A model generated the notes under the pieces. It made no database searches. It was not told the DNA's origin and saw nothing but the letters and a program-made list of their open reading frames with translations. Position numbers and translations under genes: made by a program. This document shows, piece after piece, positions 36,451 through 47,079 of a stretch of 64,000 bases of DNA (positions are counted from its first letter, which is position 1; the number at the start of each line of letters is the position of its first letter). Source of the stretch: Bettongia penicillata ogilbyi (taxonomy: Eukaryota; Chordata; Mammalia; Diprotodontia; Potoroidae); the NCBI GenBank assembly GCA_023548195.1, contig JAJHZJ010000800.1:558001-622000 (forward strand), in the 5' to 3' direction.

Positions 36451-36482
36451 GTCTGATGTTTCTGCTGTTTTTCTCTTGGCAG
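36451..36482 (+). promoter_or_regulatory. DPF3: Exon 2 branch point and 3' splice site
   Basis: A yUnAy-type branch motif, tctgAtg, places the branch A at 36456, 27 nt before the exon. It is followed by a T/C-rich tract with tttttctctt and the terminal AG at 36481-36482. The TG tract ends at 36440, only 16 nt upstream of the proposed branch A. Confidence 0.75.
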
Positions 36483-36643
36483 GCTTGGGGACCAGTTCTA
36501 CAAGGAAGCGATTGAACATTGCCGTAGCTACAATTCAAGGTTGTGTGCAGAGCGCAGTGTGCGACTCCCCTTCCTTGACTCCCAGACTGGGGTGGCCCAG
36601 AACAACTGCTATATCTGGATGGAAAAGAGGCATCGGGGACCAG
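36483..36643 (+). CDS. DPF3: DPF3 coding exon 2 (N-terminal Requiem/D4 domain)
   Basis: The exon is 161 bp. Its first base is the third base of an Ala codon, 53 whole codons follow, and the last base is the first base of a Gly codon. The upstream intron is therefore phase 2 and the downstream intron phase 1. The reading starts [18 protein letters not shown] and runs through [20 protein letters not shown] to [10 protein letters not shown]. That matches DPF3 at about residues 12-64 and differs from DPF2 (LGEQYYKDAMEQCHNYN) and DPF1. The acceptor ends ttggcAG and the donor is CAG|gtgggc. There is no stop and no frameshift. DPF3 (BAF45c) is known as a subunit of BAF (SWI/SNF) complexes that reads acetylated and methylated histone H3 through its C-terminal PHD fingers and is needed in heart and skeletal muscle. 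This exon encodes only the N-terminal domain common to the D4 family. Skipping it would shift the frame. Confidence 0.97.
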
Positions 36644-36652
36644 GTGGGCAAA
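36644..36652 (+). promoter_or_regulatory. DPF3: Exon 2 5' splice site
   Basis: CAG|gtgggcaaa is a moderate match to the donor consensus, with G rather than A at +3. Confidence 0.85.
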
Positions 36653-36839
36653 TGTGGGCTTTGAGATGGACACGTACATTTGTGTGTGCACGTGCACACA
36701 ATTATAAGATCTATACAGAAACAAAGCAACTAAGGACTATGTGACTTTAAGTGTTTGTGAATATGTGTGTGTGTGCATGATATGTTTCCATATACATATT
36801 GACTGAGGTGCAGCAGCACAGAAACCTGTGATATAATTT

Positions 36840-37020
36840 AAATCTCTTGATTTGAATTCCAGAGTACAGAGTTCAAGTTGTAGTTTCTTTCCTTCCCGAG
36901 CTGTATAACCTTTGACTGCCCTTCTGAGTGAACCTCAGTTCCTTTATGAAGATAATATTTACCCTAGTCACCTCATAGGTTTCATAGGATCTAATGAGAG
37001 CATATGTTTTGTAGAAATAA
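36840..37020 (+). repeat. MIR relic just after exon 2
   Basis: ctcttgatttgaattccaga, then gaacctcagttcctttatga, then ataatatttaccctagt. Confidence 0.6.
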
Positions 37021-37184
37021 CAGGGTTATAAACATAGAGTTTAGGCTATATAAATGTAAAATTTAATTGCCTAAATATAAAATGAGGAAGGAACGCTAGA
37101 AAGCAAATCTTGTGAAAGAGACTTAAGCAATGTGGCAGGCAAAAAAAAAAAATCTTTTCCTGATGATTCTAGGTGTTATTTGCT

Positions 37185-37375
37185 CCTTTTAATTACTTTG
37201 TAATTTGTCTGCATTTTGTACATATTTATCTCCATACCCTTTGTTTTCTAGTAGTAGGATGTAAACTCCCAGAGGGTAGGGGTAGTGCCATTTTTTGATT
37301 TTGTATTCCAATTGTGTAACACATTATGGACATATAAGAGATCTTCAATAAATACTTATTAAATTGAATTGATGC
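37185..37375 (+). repeat. L2 3' end
   Basis: ctagtagtaggatgtaaact, then cccagagggtaggggtagtg, then cttcaataaatacttattaa. Confidence 0.75.
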
Positions 37376-37514
37376 TCCCCTCCATCTTTTTTTGTGCAGA
37401 CCTATAATGTAATTGGTGCAGAGTTATCCCAGTGAAGAAATTCTCTCACCAATGGAGATCAACCCTTGTTCTTCAACTTGTAACAACAATAAAGATTATA
37501 GAATATAATAAGCA

Positions 37515-37768
37515 TCAACAATATTAATATAATAGCTAGCTATTATATAGTTATTTAAGAATTGCAAAGCAAATAACCTATGTTATGCCCTTTGTTTCTC
37601 CAATAATTCTATGAGATAGGTGCTATCCCTATTTTACAGATGGGAAAATTGAGGCTGAGAAAGACTAAAGGATCTTCCTAAGATTATACAGACAATATAT
37701 GTCAGAGACAGGCCTTGAATCCAGGTCGTTCTGACTCCAAGGCCAGCGTCCACTAAACCACACTGCCT
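37515..37768 (-). repeat. MIR, antisense, nearly complete
   Basis: aatagctagctattatatag, then ttctatgagataggtgctat, then ccctattttacagatgggaa, then ttgaatccaggtcgttctga. Confidence 0.85.
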
Positions 37769-38012
37769 TTGTAACTGAATCCTTATCCTGAATTAATTGA
37801 TTAAAGGATAGCGTCCAATGTACCTTTCCCTGGTCAGACCACATCCGGACTATTGTGTTCAGTTCTGTATGCCACATTTTAAAAGGAACATTGATGACCT
37901 GGGCTATTTTCAAGGGAGGGTAAACAGGATGTTGAGGTATATTCAAAACTAGGACACATAAAGATCAATGGAAGGACAGGGTAATATTTGGCCTGAAAAA
38001 GAAAAAACTTAG

Positions 38013-38188
38013 CCAAGTCAACAAGCATTTTTTAAGCGTTTACTTTGTGCCAGACAATGTGATGAAAATACAAATACAAGCAGAAAGACAGTCCCTCACC
38101 TCAAGGAGCTTACATCCTGTTGAGGGAAGACAACACATAATGTGGGGAAGGGGAAGGAAATGAAGGTACTTAGTGTGTGTGTGTGTGT

Positions 38189-38227
<39 letters not shown>

Positions 38228-38501
38228 TGTGTGTGTGTGGTGGGGGAGGGGAGTGGGGAGTGGTAGCTAAAGTCTGGAAGTGTCAGGAGTAAAGCCTAAA
38301 GAGGAATGAAAACATGGTTGACTTGAACCTCCTCCTAAACAGAGGTTATGGGAGGAATCAGCCAATCATAGGGAGAGGCCACAGGGCCAAAAAGTACCTC
38401 CAAGGGGAGATACCCAGAGGTTAAGAGCTTCCAAGGTGAAGGGGTTTCTATGACATTGTAGAGAAAGCCTGGAAGAATTAGGAGTGTACCTGGAGAAGAA
38501 T
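38013..38501 (+). repeat. Unassigned ancient repeat with TSD
   Basis: ccaagtcaacaagcattttt, then agacagtccctcacctcaag, then gagcttacatcctgttgag, with a TG microsatellite inside. Flanked by aaaacttag in both 38003-38012 and 38502-38511, so it behaves as an inserted unit inside L3. Confidence 0.75.
38172..38239. repeat. (GT)n microsatellite
   Basis: About 34 GT units with two AT interruptions. Confidence 0.97.
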
Positions 38502-38789
38502 GAAAACTTAGGAAAAACATAACAGTCTTCAAATATTTGTGAAAGAGGGAATAGACATTCTGCTTGGCAGAACTAGAACCAAAGAGTGGAAAACTGAGGA
38601 AAGCAAATTTCAACTAGGGAAAACTTCCTAACAAAGTTATACAAAGATGGAGGTGTTAGGTTTCCTGTCTCAGGAAATTTGTATGGCAGGGAGTCATGGA
38701 TATTATAAATGAAATTTGTGTTTTGGGTAAGGAACAGACTCAAATCTGAGATTTTGAGATTATATTATTATCATCATCATCATTATTAT

Positions 38790-38975
38790 TGCCAATCTTT
38801 TTAAAAAAATAAACATATTTTACTTTTTTTTGGAGGGGGAAGGCAGGATAATTGGGGTTAAGTGACTTGCTCAAAGTCACAAAGCTGGTAAGTGTCAAGT
38901 GTCTGAGGTCGGATTTGAACTCAGGTCCTCCAGACTTCAGAGCTGGTGCTCTATTCACTGAGCTACCTAGCTACT
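38790..38975 (-). mobile_element. Marsupial CORE-SINE without RTE tail, antisense
   Basis: tttttttttggagggggaag, then ttggggttaagtgacttgct, then gtaagtgtcaagtgtctgag, then cactgagctacctagctac. It differs from the MAR1-like type by the T-rich start and the duplicated agtgtc word. Confidence 0.8.
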
Positions 38976-38979
38976 CCCA

Positions 38980-39640
38980 TTATTGTTAGTCTTAAGAAAC
39001 CAAATCAGTTTTGTACACTCTGTTACATCATTGGTAGGGGGTTTCCCTTAAGAAATCTTAGGAAGCAGATCCTGATGGTCTCCTTCTTCTCCATTATGTT
39101 TTAGATCTATTGTGAGGAAAGCATAGAGTAAACCTTAACACACTTTTATCTAAGCATTGAGTTATTATTCATATGTTGGTTATGGGCTATTACAGATCAA
39201 TTTTGCATTTTAAGTATTTTTGTGATAATAATTTAAGCTTTGCAGGGATATACATTTCTCCTTCATAAACAGGCTTGGGTCCATCACAGAAAGCAGAGAG
39301 GGGACCATGAACAGTCCCCCTTGAATGTTAGTTTTGCTGGGAGGCTCTTCTATGACCATGCTGATTGTGGACAGCCATGTTTCTCCCAAGTCAATGCTTT
39401 GTATTTTGGATCTGTCATGCTTTGATAAGCTGTCAGGAGTGGCTAAGCCATGTGTTAGAAATATAGCCAGTGATTGGCTTTGAGTGAAGTGAGGTCTGGT
39501 GAATCAGTGCATGAAGAGTTATGGAGTTGGGAAATGAATTGGCCAGCTAATGTCTGGATCAGAAATCCTCAGCAGTGACATTCTTGGCACATATAGCAAT
39601 AAACTACGTACTGTGGAATCAAATTCAGTGTGGATCTAAT
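38980..39640. other. No recognised feature
   Basis: Unique sequence; no repeat or gene signal. Confidence 0.5.
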
Positions 39641-39644
39641 GAGC

Positions 39645-39740
39645 TACTAGGTTGCTATCTTTTGCTTATTTTGTATCCCCAGTGCTTAGCACTCTAGCAC
39701 ATATCAGGCACTTAATAAATGTTTATTGATTCTAATGATG
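39645..39740 (+). repeat. L2 3' end
   Basis: ttgtatccccagtgcttagc, then aggcacttaataaatgttta, then ttgatt. Confidence 0.75.
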
Positions 39741-40285
39741 CTCTACTATGTGTAAGGCTATGCAGATAAGAAGGTGGAATGAATACAGTTCTCACCCTCA
39801 AGGAGCTTTTAATCTAATGGGGGAAGTGAACAATGTTTTTATAGAAGGCAGGATGTAACAAGAGCAAAGGTGAAGATCAGACAGAATACTACAAATCAAT
39901 CTATCAATCAAAAAGCATCTAAGGTCCTGTGTTTTCTGCTAGGGAAATAAATACAAAAGTGAGAAAATCCCTGCTCTCAAGGATCTTACATTCTACTGGA
40001 GTGGGATACAACAGACAGTTGTGTGGAGGATGAATTGGAGACAGGAGAGCTTGGAAGCAGGGAGAACAATTGGAAACTATTATGATTGTCCAGGCAAGAG
40101 ATGATGAGGGACTGAACTCACAGACAGTGAGTCTATGTGTGAAGAGAAGAGACATTGAGGTAGGCTTGACAAGACTTGGAAACTGAGAGGATACTGGGGA
40201 TGACTGAAAATGAAGACTTTTAGGCTGTAAATCTGAGTGAATGGAAGAATGGTGGTTTCCTTTAACATAAATAGGTTAGAAGCAT
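39741..40285 (+). repeat. Unassigned ancient repeats, second copy interrupted by L1
   Basis: Two 5' parts (39741-39890 and about 39895-40030), then middle text such as gtccaggcaagagatgatga up to the L1 start. The distal part continues after the L1 at 43190-43640. Confidence 0.7.
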
Positions 40286-40524
40286 GCAGCCAAGATGGTA
40301 TAATAAAGGCAGGAACTCATCTGAACTCTTCCTGCAAACAACTTTAAAATGATGCCTCAAATTGAATTCTGGAGCAGAAGCAACAAAAGGTCAAGATGAA
40401 ACAATTTTCTAGCCCAAGACAATTTAGGAAGTCAGCAGGAAAGATCTGTCTCACCAGGGTGGTGGTTGGGCCTGGAGCACAGTGCAGCATAGGTAATCTG
40501 GTAGCAGGTTCTACAGGTGACTGT

Positions 40525-40560
40525 ATTATCATCGTCATCATCATCATCATCATCATCCTC
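40525..40560. repeat. (ATC)n microsatellite in L1 5' UTR
   Basis: About ten ATC-type triplets with GTC interruptions. Confidence 0.95.
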
Positions 40561-41452
40561 GTCATCAGTAGCGGCAACATCAGTAGCTTTCAGAGCTCTC
40601 AGCCTACAGACAGTAAAGGAGCTGGACAGTTGGTCAGAAGGAGATTAGAGGGGACTCTTTGCTGGCACTGCATGTAGGACCCTATTGCATTGCCCATATA
40701 TAGTTCTGGGTCATAGTCAAAGGGCAAAGTAGAGCACTGGCACACTAGTGCTTGTGGCTACAGGGGAGCAGGGGCCCTGGTCGCATTTTCAGGGTGAAGA
40801 TGAATGCTTGTGGCTGCTCCAGGGTAGCATGTTCAAGAGGTCTGAGTCACATTTCGAGGGACATAAGGAGCGATAACACTTGCAGCTACAGCAGGAGAGC
40901 AGGAACCCTGGTCACAGTGCCAGGGTAGAGAGGAATGCTTGTGGTCATTTGCAGACTTGAGCATGGTCCAAGTGAGCAGTGAGCATACCTCTCCTTAGAT
41001 CATACCAATTTGGAAGAACCGAAAATTTACAGACACCCCTTAGTCCTCAGAACTAATTCTGAAAATAGCAGCACTAAAAAACTTAAACTTGGGAGCAGAG
41101 TCCAACTTTAACATAAAGTTAAAAGTCAAGAAATAGTCTTAAGAAAAAAAGAACAAATGACAAAGAAAGAACCTGACTATAGAAAGTTACTATGGTGGCA
41201 GGCAAGATCAAGACACAAACTCATAAGAAGACAATGAAGTCAAAACAGCTACATGCAAAGCTTCAAAGAAAATGTGAATTGGACACAAGCTTAAAAAGAA
41301 TTATTGGAAGAGCTCAAAAAGGATTTTAAAAATTAAATAAGAGAGGTAGAGGAAAAATTGGGAAAAGAAATGAAAATGATGCCAGAAAATTATGAAAAGA
41401 GAGTCAACAGCTTAGTAAAAGAGGAATAAAAAAGCCCCTGAGGAACATAACA

Positions 41453-41715
41453 CCTTAAAAAACAGAAGTGACCAAATTGTAGAAGACATACAAAAATGTT
41501 CTGAGAAGAAGAATTCCTTAAAAAGGAGAATTGATCAAATGGAAAAAAGATGTATAAAAATCCAATGAAGAAAAGAATGCCTTAAAAAGCATAATTAGTC
41601 AAATGGAAAAAAGATGTACACAAAATTGCTGAAGAGAACTCCTTAAAAAGTAGAGTTGGCCAAATGAAAAAAAAAGGTACATATGCTCACTAAAGAAAGT
41701 AATTCCTTAAGAATG
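41453..41715 (+). repeat. 63-bp tandem repeats in L1 ORF1 coiled coil
   Basis: The word ccttaaraa recurs at 41453, 41516, 41580, 41641 and 41705, each followed by a related aattgaycaaatgg block. The spacing of 61-64 bp equals 21 codons, three heptads. Confidence 0.85.
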
Positions 41716-43189
41716 AGAATTGGGCAAGTGGCAGCTAATAACTCCAACAGACATCAAGAAGCAATGAAATAAAATTAAAGAATGAAAAAATAGAAGAAAA
41801 TGTGAAAAATCTCATCAGAAAAACAGCTGACTTGGAAAATAGATCAGCAGAGATAATTTAAGAATTTTTGAACTACCTGAAAGCCATGATAAAAAAAGAG
41901 CCTAGACATCGTATTTCAAGAAATTATCAAAGGAAACTGCCTTGATATACTAGAACCAGGGGACAAAATAGAAATGGAAAGAACTCACAGATCGCTTTCT
42001 AAAAGAGATCCCACAATGAAAACTTCCAGGAAAATTATAGCCAAAGTCCAGGTCAAGGAAAAATATTTCATGCAGGTAGAAAGAAAAAGTTTTTACACAG
42101 CAAAACTAATACAATCAAAAGTAGAAGGAAAGTGGGAAATTGGGGAAAAATTTTATATGAAGTTTCTATGATAAAGGTCTCTCAAATATATGGAGAACTG
42201 AATCAAATTTATGAGAATATAATTCATTCCCCAATAGATAAATGATCAGAGGATATGAATAGGCAGTTTTCAGATAAAGAAATCAAAGTATATATGTATA
42301 TGTGCATATATATATAGTCATATAAAAATGCTCTAAATTACTCTTAATTAGAGAAAAACAAATTAAAACAGCTTAAAGGTGCTACGTAATATCACAGATT
42401 GCCTAATATGACAGAAAAGAAAAATGAGAAATGTTGGAGAGAATGTGAAAGATTAGGACACTGATGCATTGTTGGTGGAGTTTTGAAGTGATCCAACCAT
42501 TCTGGAGAGCAATTTGGAACTGTCCAGCAATATCACTACTAGATCTGTATCCCAAAGAGATCAAAGAAAAAGGAAAAGAGTCTATATTTACAAAAGTATT
42601 TCTAGCAGCTCCTTTTGTGGTGGCAAAAAATTGGAATTTGAGTGGATGCCCATCAACTGGGGAATGGCTGAACAAGTTGTGGTATATGATTGTGATAGAA
42701 TACTATAGTGCTATAAGAAATGACAAGCAAAAAAATCTTTCATAAAAATCTGGGAAGACTTAGGCAACCTCAAGCAAAATGAAATGATCAGGATTAGAAC
42801 ATTGTACACAATAACAGCAATATTGTATGATGATCAATTGTGAATGACCAAGCTAATCTCAGCAATGCAATGATTGTAGATATTCTGAATGACTGATGAT
42901 AAAAATGCTATCAACCTCCAGAGAAAAAACTGATGGTGTGTGAATGCAGATCAAAGCATACTTTTAAATCTTTCTTTATTTTTCTTGCTTTTATTTCTTT
43001 TGGTCTGTTTTCTTTCACAATTTGGCTTATGTGAAAATATGTTTTGCATGACTTCATATGTATGATGTATACAAATTTACTTGCCTTCTCAAGGATGGAG
43101 GAGAAAGGAGAGAGAGAATTTGGAATTTGAAATAAAAAAAGAATGTTAAAATTGTTTTACATGTAATTGAGAAAAAATTAAAAAAAAAT

Positions 43190-43640
43190 TGAGTTCAGGA
43201 TGATAATGGGTCATGAGAATAATGAATCCAATATACAGCAGTAAGTATGGGATTAGAATTTAGGAGAGAAATGGTGGTTGCATGTGTAGATTTGGGAAAA
43301 TTGAATTCATGAGAACTGATGAGGTGGTTCCTAACAAAAAGAATCTAGAAGAAGAAGAGGAGAGGGCCCAGGATAGAGAATGGGGTATGCCCACCCACAG
43401 AGGGGAATGGAGGGCAGGATATGGATATGATTCCTTAAAGGATAATGATTGATAGGTAGTAAGATGGATAATTAGAAGAGAACATGACATAGAAGTGTTC
43501 CAGACGTTCCAGAGAGCAGAAAGCATCAAGGACAGACTGATCAAACATTGCAGAGAAGTAGAGAAGGATAAGGATAGAGAAAGGATCATTCAGTATAGCA
43601 ATAAAAAGAACTTTCAGGTAATCTTGAAGAGAGTAACTTG
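43190..43640 (+). repeat. Unassigned ancient repeat, distal part after L1
   Basis: Picks up after the L1 with gggtcatgagaataatgaat and runs through gagagggcccaggatagaga to tcattcagtatagcaataaa. Confidence 0.65.
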
Positions 43641-43799
43641 GCCACTTCACTTAGAAAGGTTAGAGATTCTGAGCTCCAGTCTGAGTTTCTCAATCACTAG
43701 AAACCTCAAGTTGAAACTATTCTTAGGTCTTTCCTTCTAGCTTCACTCTTAAGATGTCCAAATTCTCCTCTCAACTAAAATATAACCTCCACAAGGCTT

Positions 43800-43880
43800 G
43801 GACAGGTTTCACTACCTGTAAAATTAGTGATTTGAGCCAGAGATCACCAAGGTACCATTTAGTTCTGAAATTCTGAAGTA
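43800..43880 (+). repeat. CORE-SINE 3' fragment
   Basis: tttcactacctgtaaaatta, then ccatttagttctgaaattct: L3-like tail type. Confidence 0.5.
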
Positions 43881-43884
43881 CTTA

Positions 43885-44255
43885 TTAAATACTCATTGTG
43901 TATTCAAACTCCAGGTAATATTCATCTGACCATTCCTACTGAATACTCCACTGCCCATCAAGGTGATAGAGAATAGTATTAGCACACACAGGAATTGACT
44001 TAAGTAAAGTTTAATGATTCAGGTCACTGCAAGATTAGTATAAATAAAAAAGAATGAAACTGAATTCTGCTAGTTCAATTACAGACAATTGCGTTGGCAT
44101 AAATTAATTTTATAGAGACAGAGAAAGGCAAGGGTTACCTACATAGTTGTACTTCACTTTAAATAAACCTGAGGCATAAAAATACAGGCTTACCATGAAA
44201 TATTAAATCAGGGACCACTTGTTTGTTCTATAAAAGGAGTTGCTGTTGGATTCTT
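43885..44255. other. No recognised feature
   Basis: Unique AT-rich sequence. Confidence 0.5.
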
Positions 44256-44259
44256 TTAA

Positions 44260-44490
44260 ATGGTATGGTATCTCTAGTGTTTGAAACCTTTCCTGGTCTT
44301 CCCCAGTTGCTATCACTACATCCTCTGAAGCTACTTTCCATCTGCTTTGCATTTATCTTGTATGTTCTGATGTTGTTTCCCCCATTAAAATGTAAGCTTC
44401 TTTAGGACAGGGGATATTTTTGCATCTTAGCATTGCACCTGACACATAGTAAGTGCTCAAGAAATGCTTGATTGATTGATTTAGAAAAAT
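44260..44490 (+). repeat. L2 3' end
   Basis: gaaacctttcctggtcttcc, then ttaaaatgtaagcttcttta, then ggacagggg, then cacatagtaagtgctcaaga. Confidence 0.8.
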
Positions 44491-44617
44491 AAATTTACCC
44501 ACAACTTTTTAGACACATGCACACCTATTGTGGAGAGCAAGATATATAGTAATTTAAGGACAGTAGAAATTAGCCACAGCTGTAAATCATCCAAAGTATA
44601 AGTAATTTTCATTTTAA

Positions 44618-44680
44618 GGCTAAGTCAATCAATATGCAGCCCACAGAGATTTTTACCTATTTGATTTAGACACCACTTAT
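44618..44680 (+). repeat. hAT MITE fragment
   Basis: ggctaagtcaatcaatatgc, then agcccacagagatttttacc, then gatttagacaccactt: the 3' part of the MITE family seen at 58.1 and 60.8 kb. Confidence 0.55.
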
Positions 44681-44689
44681 CCAGAACTA

Positions 44690-45160
44690 CAGTTGATTTT
44701 AAGTACCATGGCTAGCTCCATTTATTAAAAACAATCAGTGATCTGGGGCTAAATAAAATAATATTTGAGAAATTAGAATTCAAATCATATCTTGGACTCT
44801 TAATTTTCATTCTTATTGTCCTCCTTTTGTGAAAAAGAAGAATCAAAGGAACAATATTCATTTGGTGAATACTAGATTTCAGAAGATGAGTTATAAATTC
44901 AACTATATTGTTATTGAACAGGTAGATGAGTATCAGGATGGGATGCAAAATTTCTTTTTCAAGAAATCAGTCTCACCTGAATGACCTTATGAAATCAACT
45001 TTATCCAATTTTTTTTATTTGCATTTTTCTGAGTAATGAAGGATCAAGTTAAAGCTACAAATTTAGAATATTTTGAACTTTGGTGGAGCTTTGTCCACCA
45101 TGGTATTGGTACATCTTCCACCGGGGCAGATCAAAATCCATTTTCCAGTATGTCTTTGTT
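44690..45160. other. No recognised feature
   Basis: Unique sequence. Confidence 0.5.
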
Positions 45161-45165
45161 TGCAT

Positions 45166-45420
45166 CCTAGAGACAGTATGGGTAGAGTTCTGGGCCTGGA
45201 GTCAGGAAGACTTGGGTGTAAATCCAGCCTCAGACATTTACTAGCTGTTTGGCCTTGGACAAGTCATTTAATTGCAGTCTACTTCAGTTTGCTTATCTGT
45301 AAAATGGGGATAACAGTAACAAGTACTTACCAGGGTTGTTGGAAGGATCACATTAAATAATATTTCTAAAATGGTCGGCATGATGCCTGGAACATGGTAG
45401 ATGCTTCATAAATGCTTATA
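45166..45420 (+). repeat. MIR-type CORE-SINE, complete
   Basis: gagacagtatgggtagagtt, then cagacatttactagctgttt, then aaaatggggataacagtaac, then agatgcttcataaatgctta. Runs straight into a pyrimidine microsatellite. Confidence 0.85.
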
Positions 45421-45474
45421 TCTTTCTTCCCTCCCTCTCTTCTTTCTTCCCCTTTTTCTCCCTCCCTCCTTTCC

Positions 45475-45505
<31 letters not shown>

Positions 45506-45506
45506 T

Positions 45507-45573
<67 letters not shown>

Positions 45574-45588
45574 CTCTTTCTTTACGTC

Positions 45589-45679
<91 letters not shown>

Positions 45680-45760
45680 CTCTTTCTTTACGTCTCTTTC
45701 TTTCCTTCTCTCTTTTTTCTTTCTCTCTTTTTTTCTCCCTTCCTGCCTTCCTTCCTCTGT
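45421..45760. repeat. (TTTC)n microsatellite with higher-order unit
   Basis: About 340 bp of pyrimidine. The interruption tttacgtctc occurs at 45581-45590 and 45687-45696, giving a 106-bp duplication of the tract. Confidence 0.97.
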
Positions 45761-45959
45761 AAGGGATCTTCCCAGTGTTCTGAAGACCTCCCTCTGGGTC
45801 TTAGTATTTTGTGGATACTAGTGCATTTCTTGGAAAATCTGTTTGGTATCCCTCAGTCTTATTTCATGACTGATCCATCTTCTTTTTGAGACCTATTTGT
45901 CCATGATAACTTTTTAAACCCCACTTCTCATGCATCAGTAGTAATATTCTTCAGCCTTT

Positions 45960-46545
45960 TTACTCCCACCAGTATGGAGTATATGAAGTGTTCAGGGAGG
46001 ACTAGCACCTCTGCTGTGAGAATTTGCTCAGCTCTTTTCAGGGCTATTCATCCACCTTTGGTTTCCACGTTTCACCGAACTCTCATCTATGGTTCCATAA
46101 AGCTGCAGCATGCATAGTGACCACACCCTGGTAAAATGCCTTGGCAGACAGACCAAACCAATTTGAGGGTAACTGATAGACCTCAAATCTGTCAATGAGT
46201 TAAAGAGATTTCTTCCCCAAACCTTTGAAGACTTCCCCCTGAGGAATGGGTGGATAAGAACAATTTGTTCCAATGACCATAAAAGCAGCTGAAACAGGTG
46301 CTGTGGAGTACTTAGAGCTTGGTCAGACATTGAAGATGCCAAAGTCATCCACTGGATCCTGGGCCATCACAAGTCATTCTGACTTTTTTTTGACACTGGA
46401 TTTTGTTGACTCTGGGAGAGAGAGTGAGACTGATGACTTTGTGTAATTCTGCCTCTCTTAAATCCAATTCTTGCACTAGTCAAGACATCACCCCATAGTG
46501 CCATCAGTCCTCTTCAAAAATGAAGGATAAACAATAGCTCCCACC
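45960..46545 (+). mobile_element. RTE-tailed retroposon
   Basis: Contains ctggtaaaatgccttggcag, then atcctgggccatcacaagtc, then aatccaattcttgcactagt, ending cctcttcaaaaatgaaggat, then aaacaa. The last 180 bp is the same tail type as at 47230 and 61188. Confidence 0.7.
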
Positions 46546-47079
46546 ATGCATCATTCCATTGCTTTGGGGATCACTTGGAGCTTTGATTCTTGGGTTCATG
46601 GTGTTGTACATTTTACTGCCATAGAACAACCTCAGGAGAATACTTCTGTAAAAAAAAAGTTTTGGCTATAGGTAACAACTAGAGATCTTTTATTGCACTG
46701 TACAATTTCCCACATATTATTAAAGTTGCTCTTTTTTAAGTTAAATCTGGGCTCAACTCACTCACTATTTATCTTTTCTGCATGGAATACTAAACCAGTC
46801 TCCTTTGAGTAGTCATAAATTTCACTGAGGAAGCCCTCTAGAGTTTTTGAGGTTTGATGCACTTGACCCAGTGTCATTTTTTAGAGAGAAGTGTTGGCAA
46901 AACCCTACCATCTACATGGCTTTCCTTTTCGATTTAGATTTTGCACTTGACCTCTTTCATGAAAGTGACAAAGAGCTTTGGTGAGCATCTATCTCCCTTT
47001 TTTTATTCTTTGCTTGATATTGGTTAATAAATGATCAATGAACCAAGTTATCTCTGGGTGGATTGATCAAGGAATCTTG
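46546..47079. other. Possibly RTE-derived, unresolved
   Basis: gtgagcatctatctcccttt, then gcttgatattggttaataaa look like antisense RTE LINE text, but I could not confirm a protein frame. Confidence 0.35.

Larger units (their letters stand above)
37800..38690 (+). mobile_element. L3/CR1 LINE 3' end, split by another repeat
   Basis: ctggtcagaccacatccgga, then gtgttcagttctgtatgcca are typical L3/CR1 text. It is cut at 38012 and resumes at 38502 with cagtcttcaaatatttgtga, then aggaaagcaaatttcaacta, then aacttcctaac. Confidence 0.85.
40286..43183 (+). mobile_element. L1 with large internal deletion
   Basis: It starts with an L1 5' UTR (cagccaagatgg), continues into an ORF1 relic with coiled-coil repeats and the conserved ORF1 region near 41850-42085. 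It then jumps to the extreme 3' part of ORF2 (cagcaaaactaatacaatca) and the 3' UTR. The endonuclease and nearly all of the reverse transcriptase are absent. The junction is near 42085-42105. A poly-A-like end lies near 43180. Many stops; not functional. Confidence 0.88.

Noticed and set aside
36483..36643. Assignment to DPF2 or DPF1
   Set aside because: [16 protein letters not shown] in exon 2 and [18 protein letters not shown] in exon 3 fit DPF3 and differ from the paralogues at several positions.
36541..36744. Alternative frame over exon 2
   Set aside because: The DPF3 frame is conserved and ends at a proper donor; the other frames are shadows.
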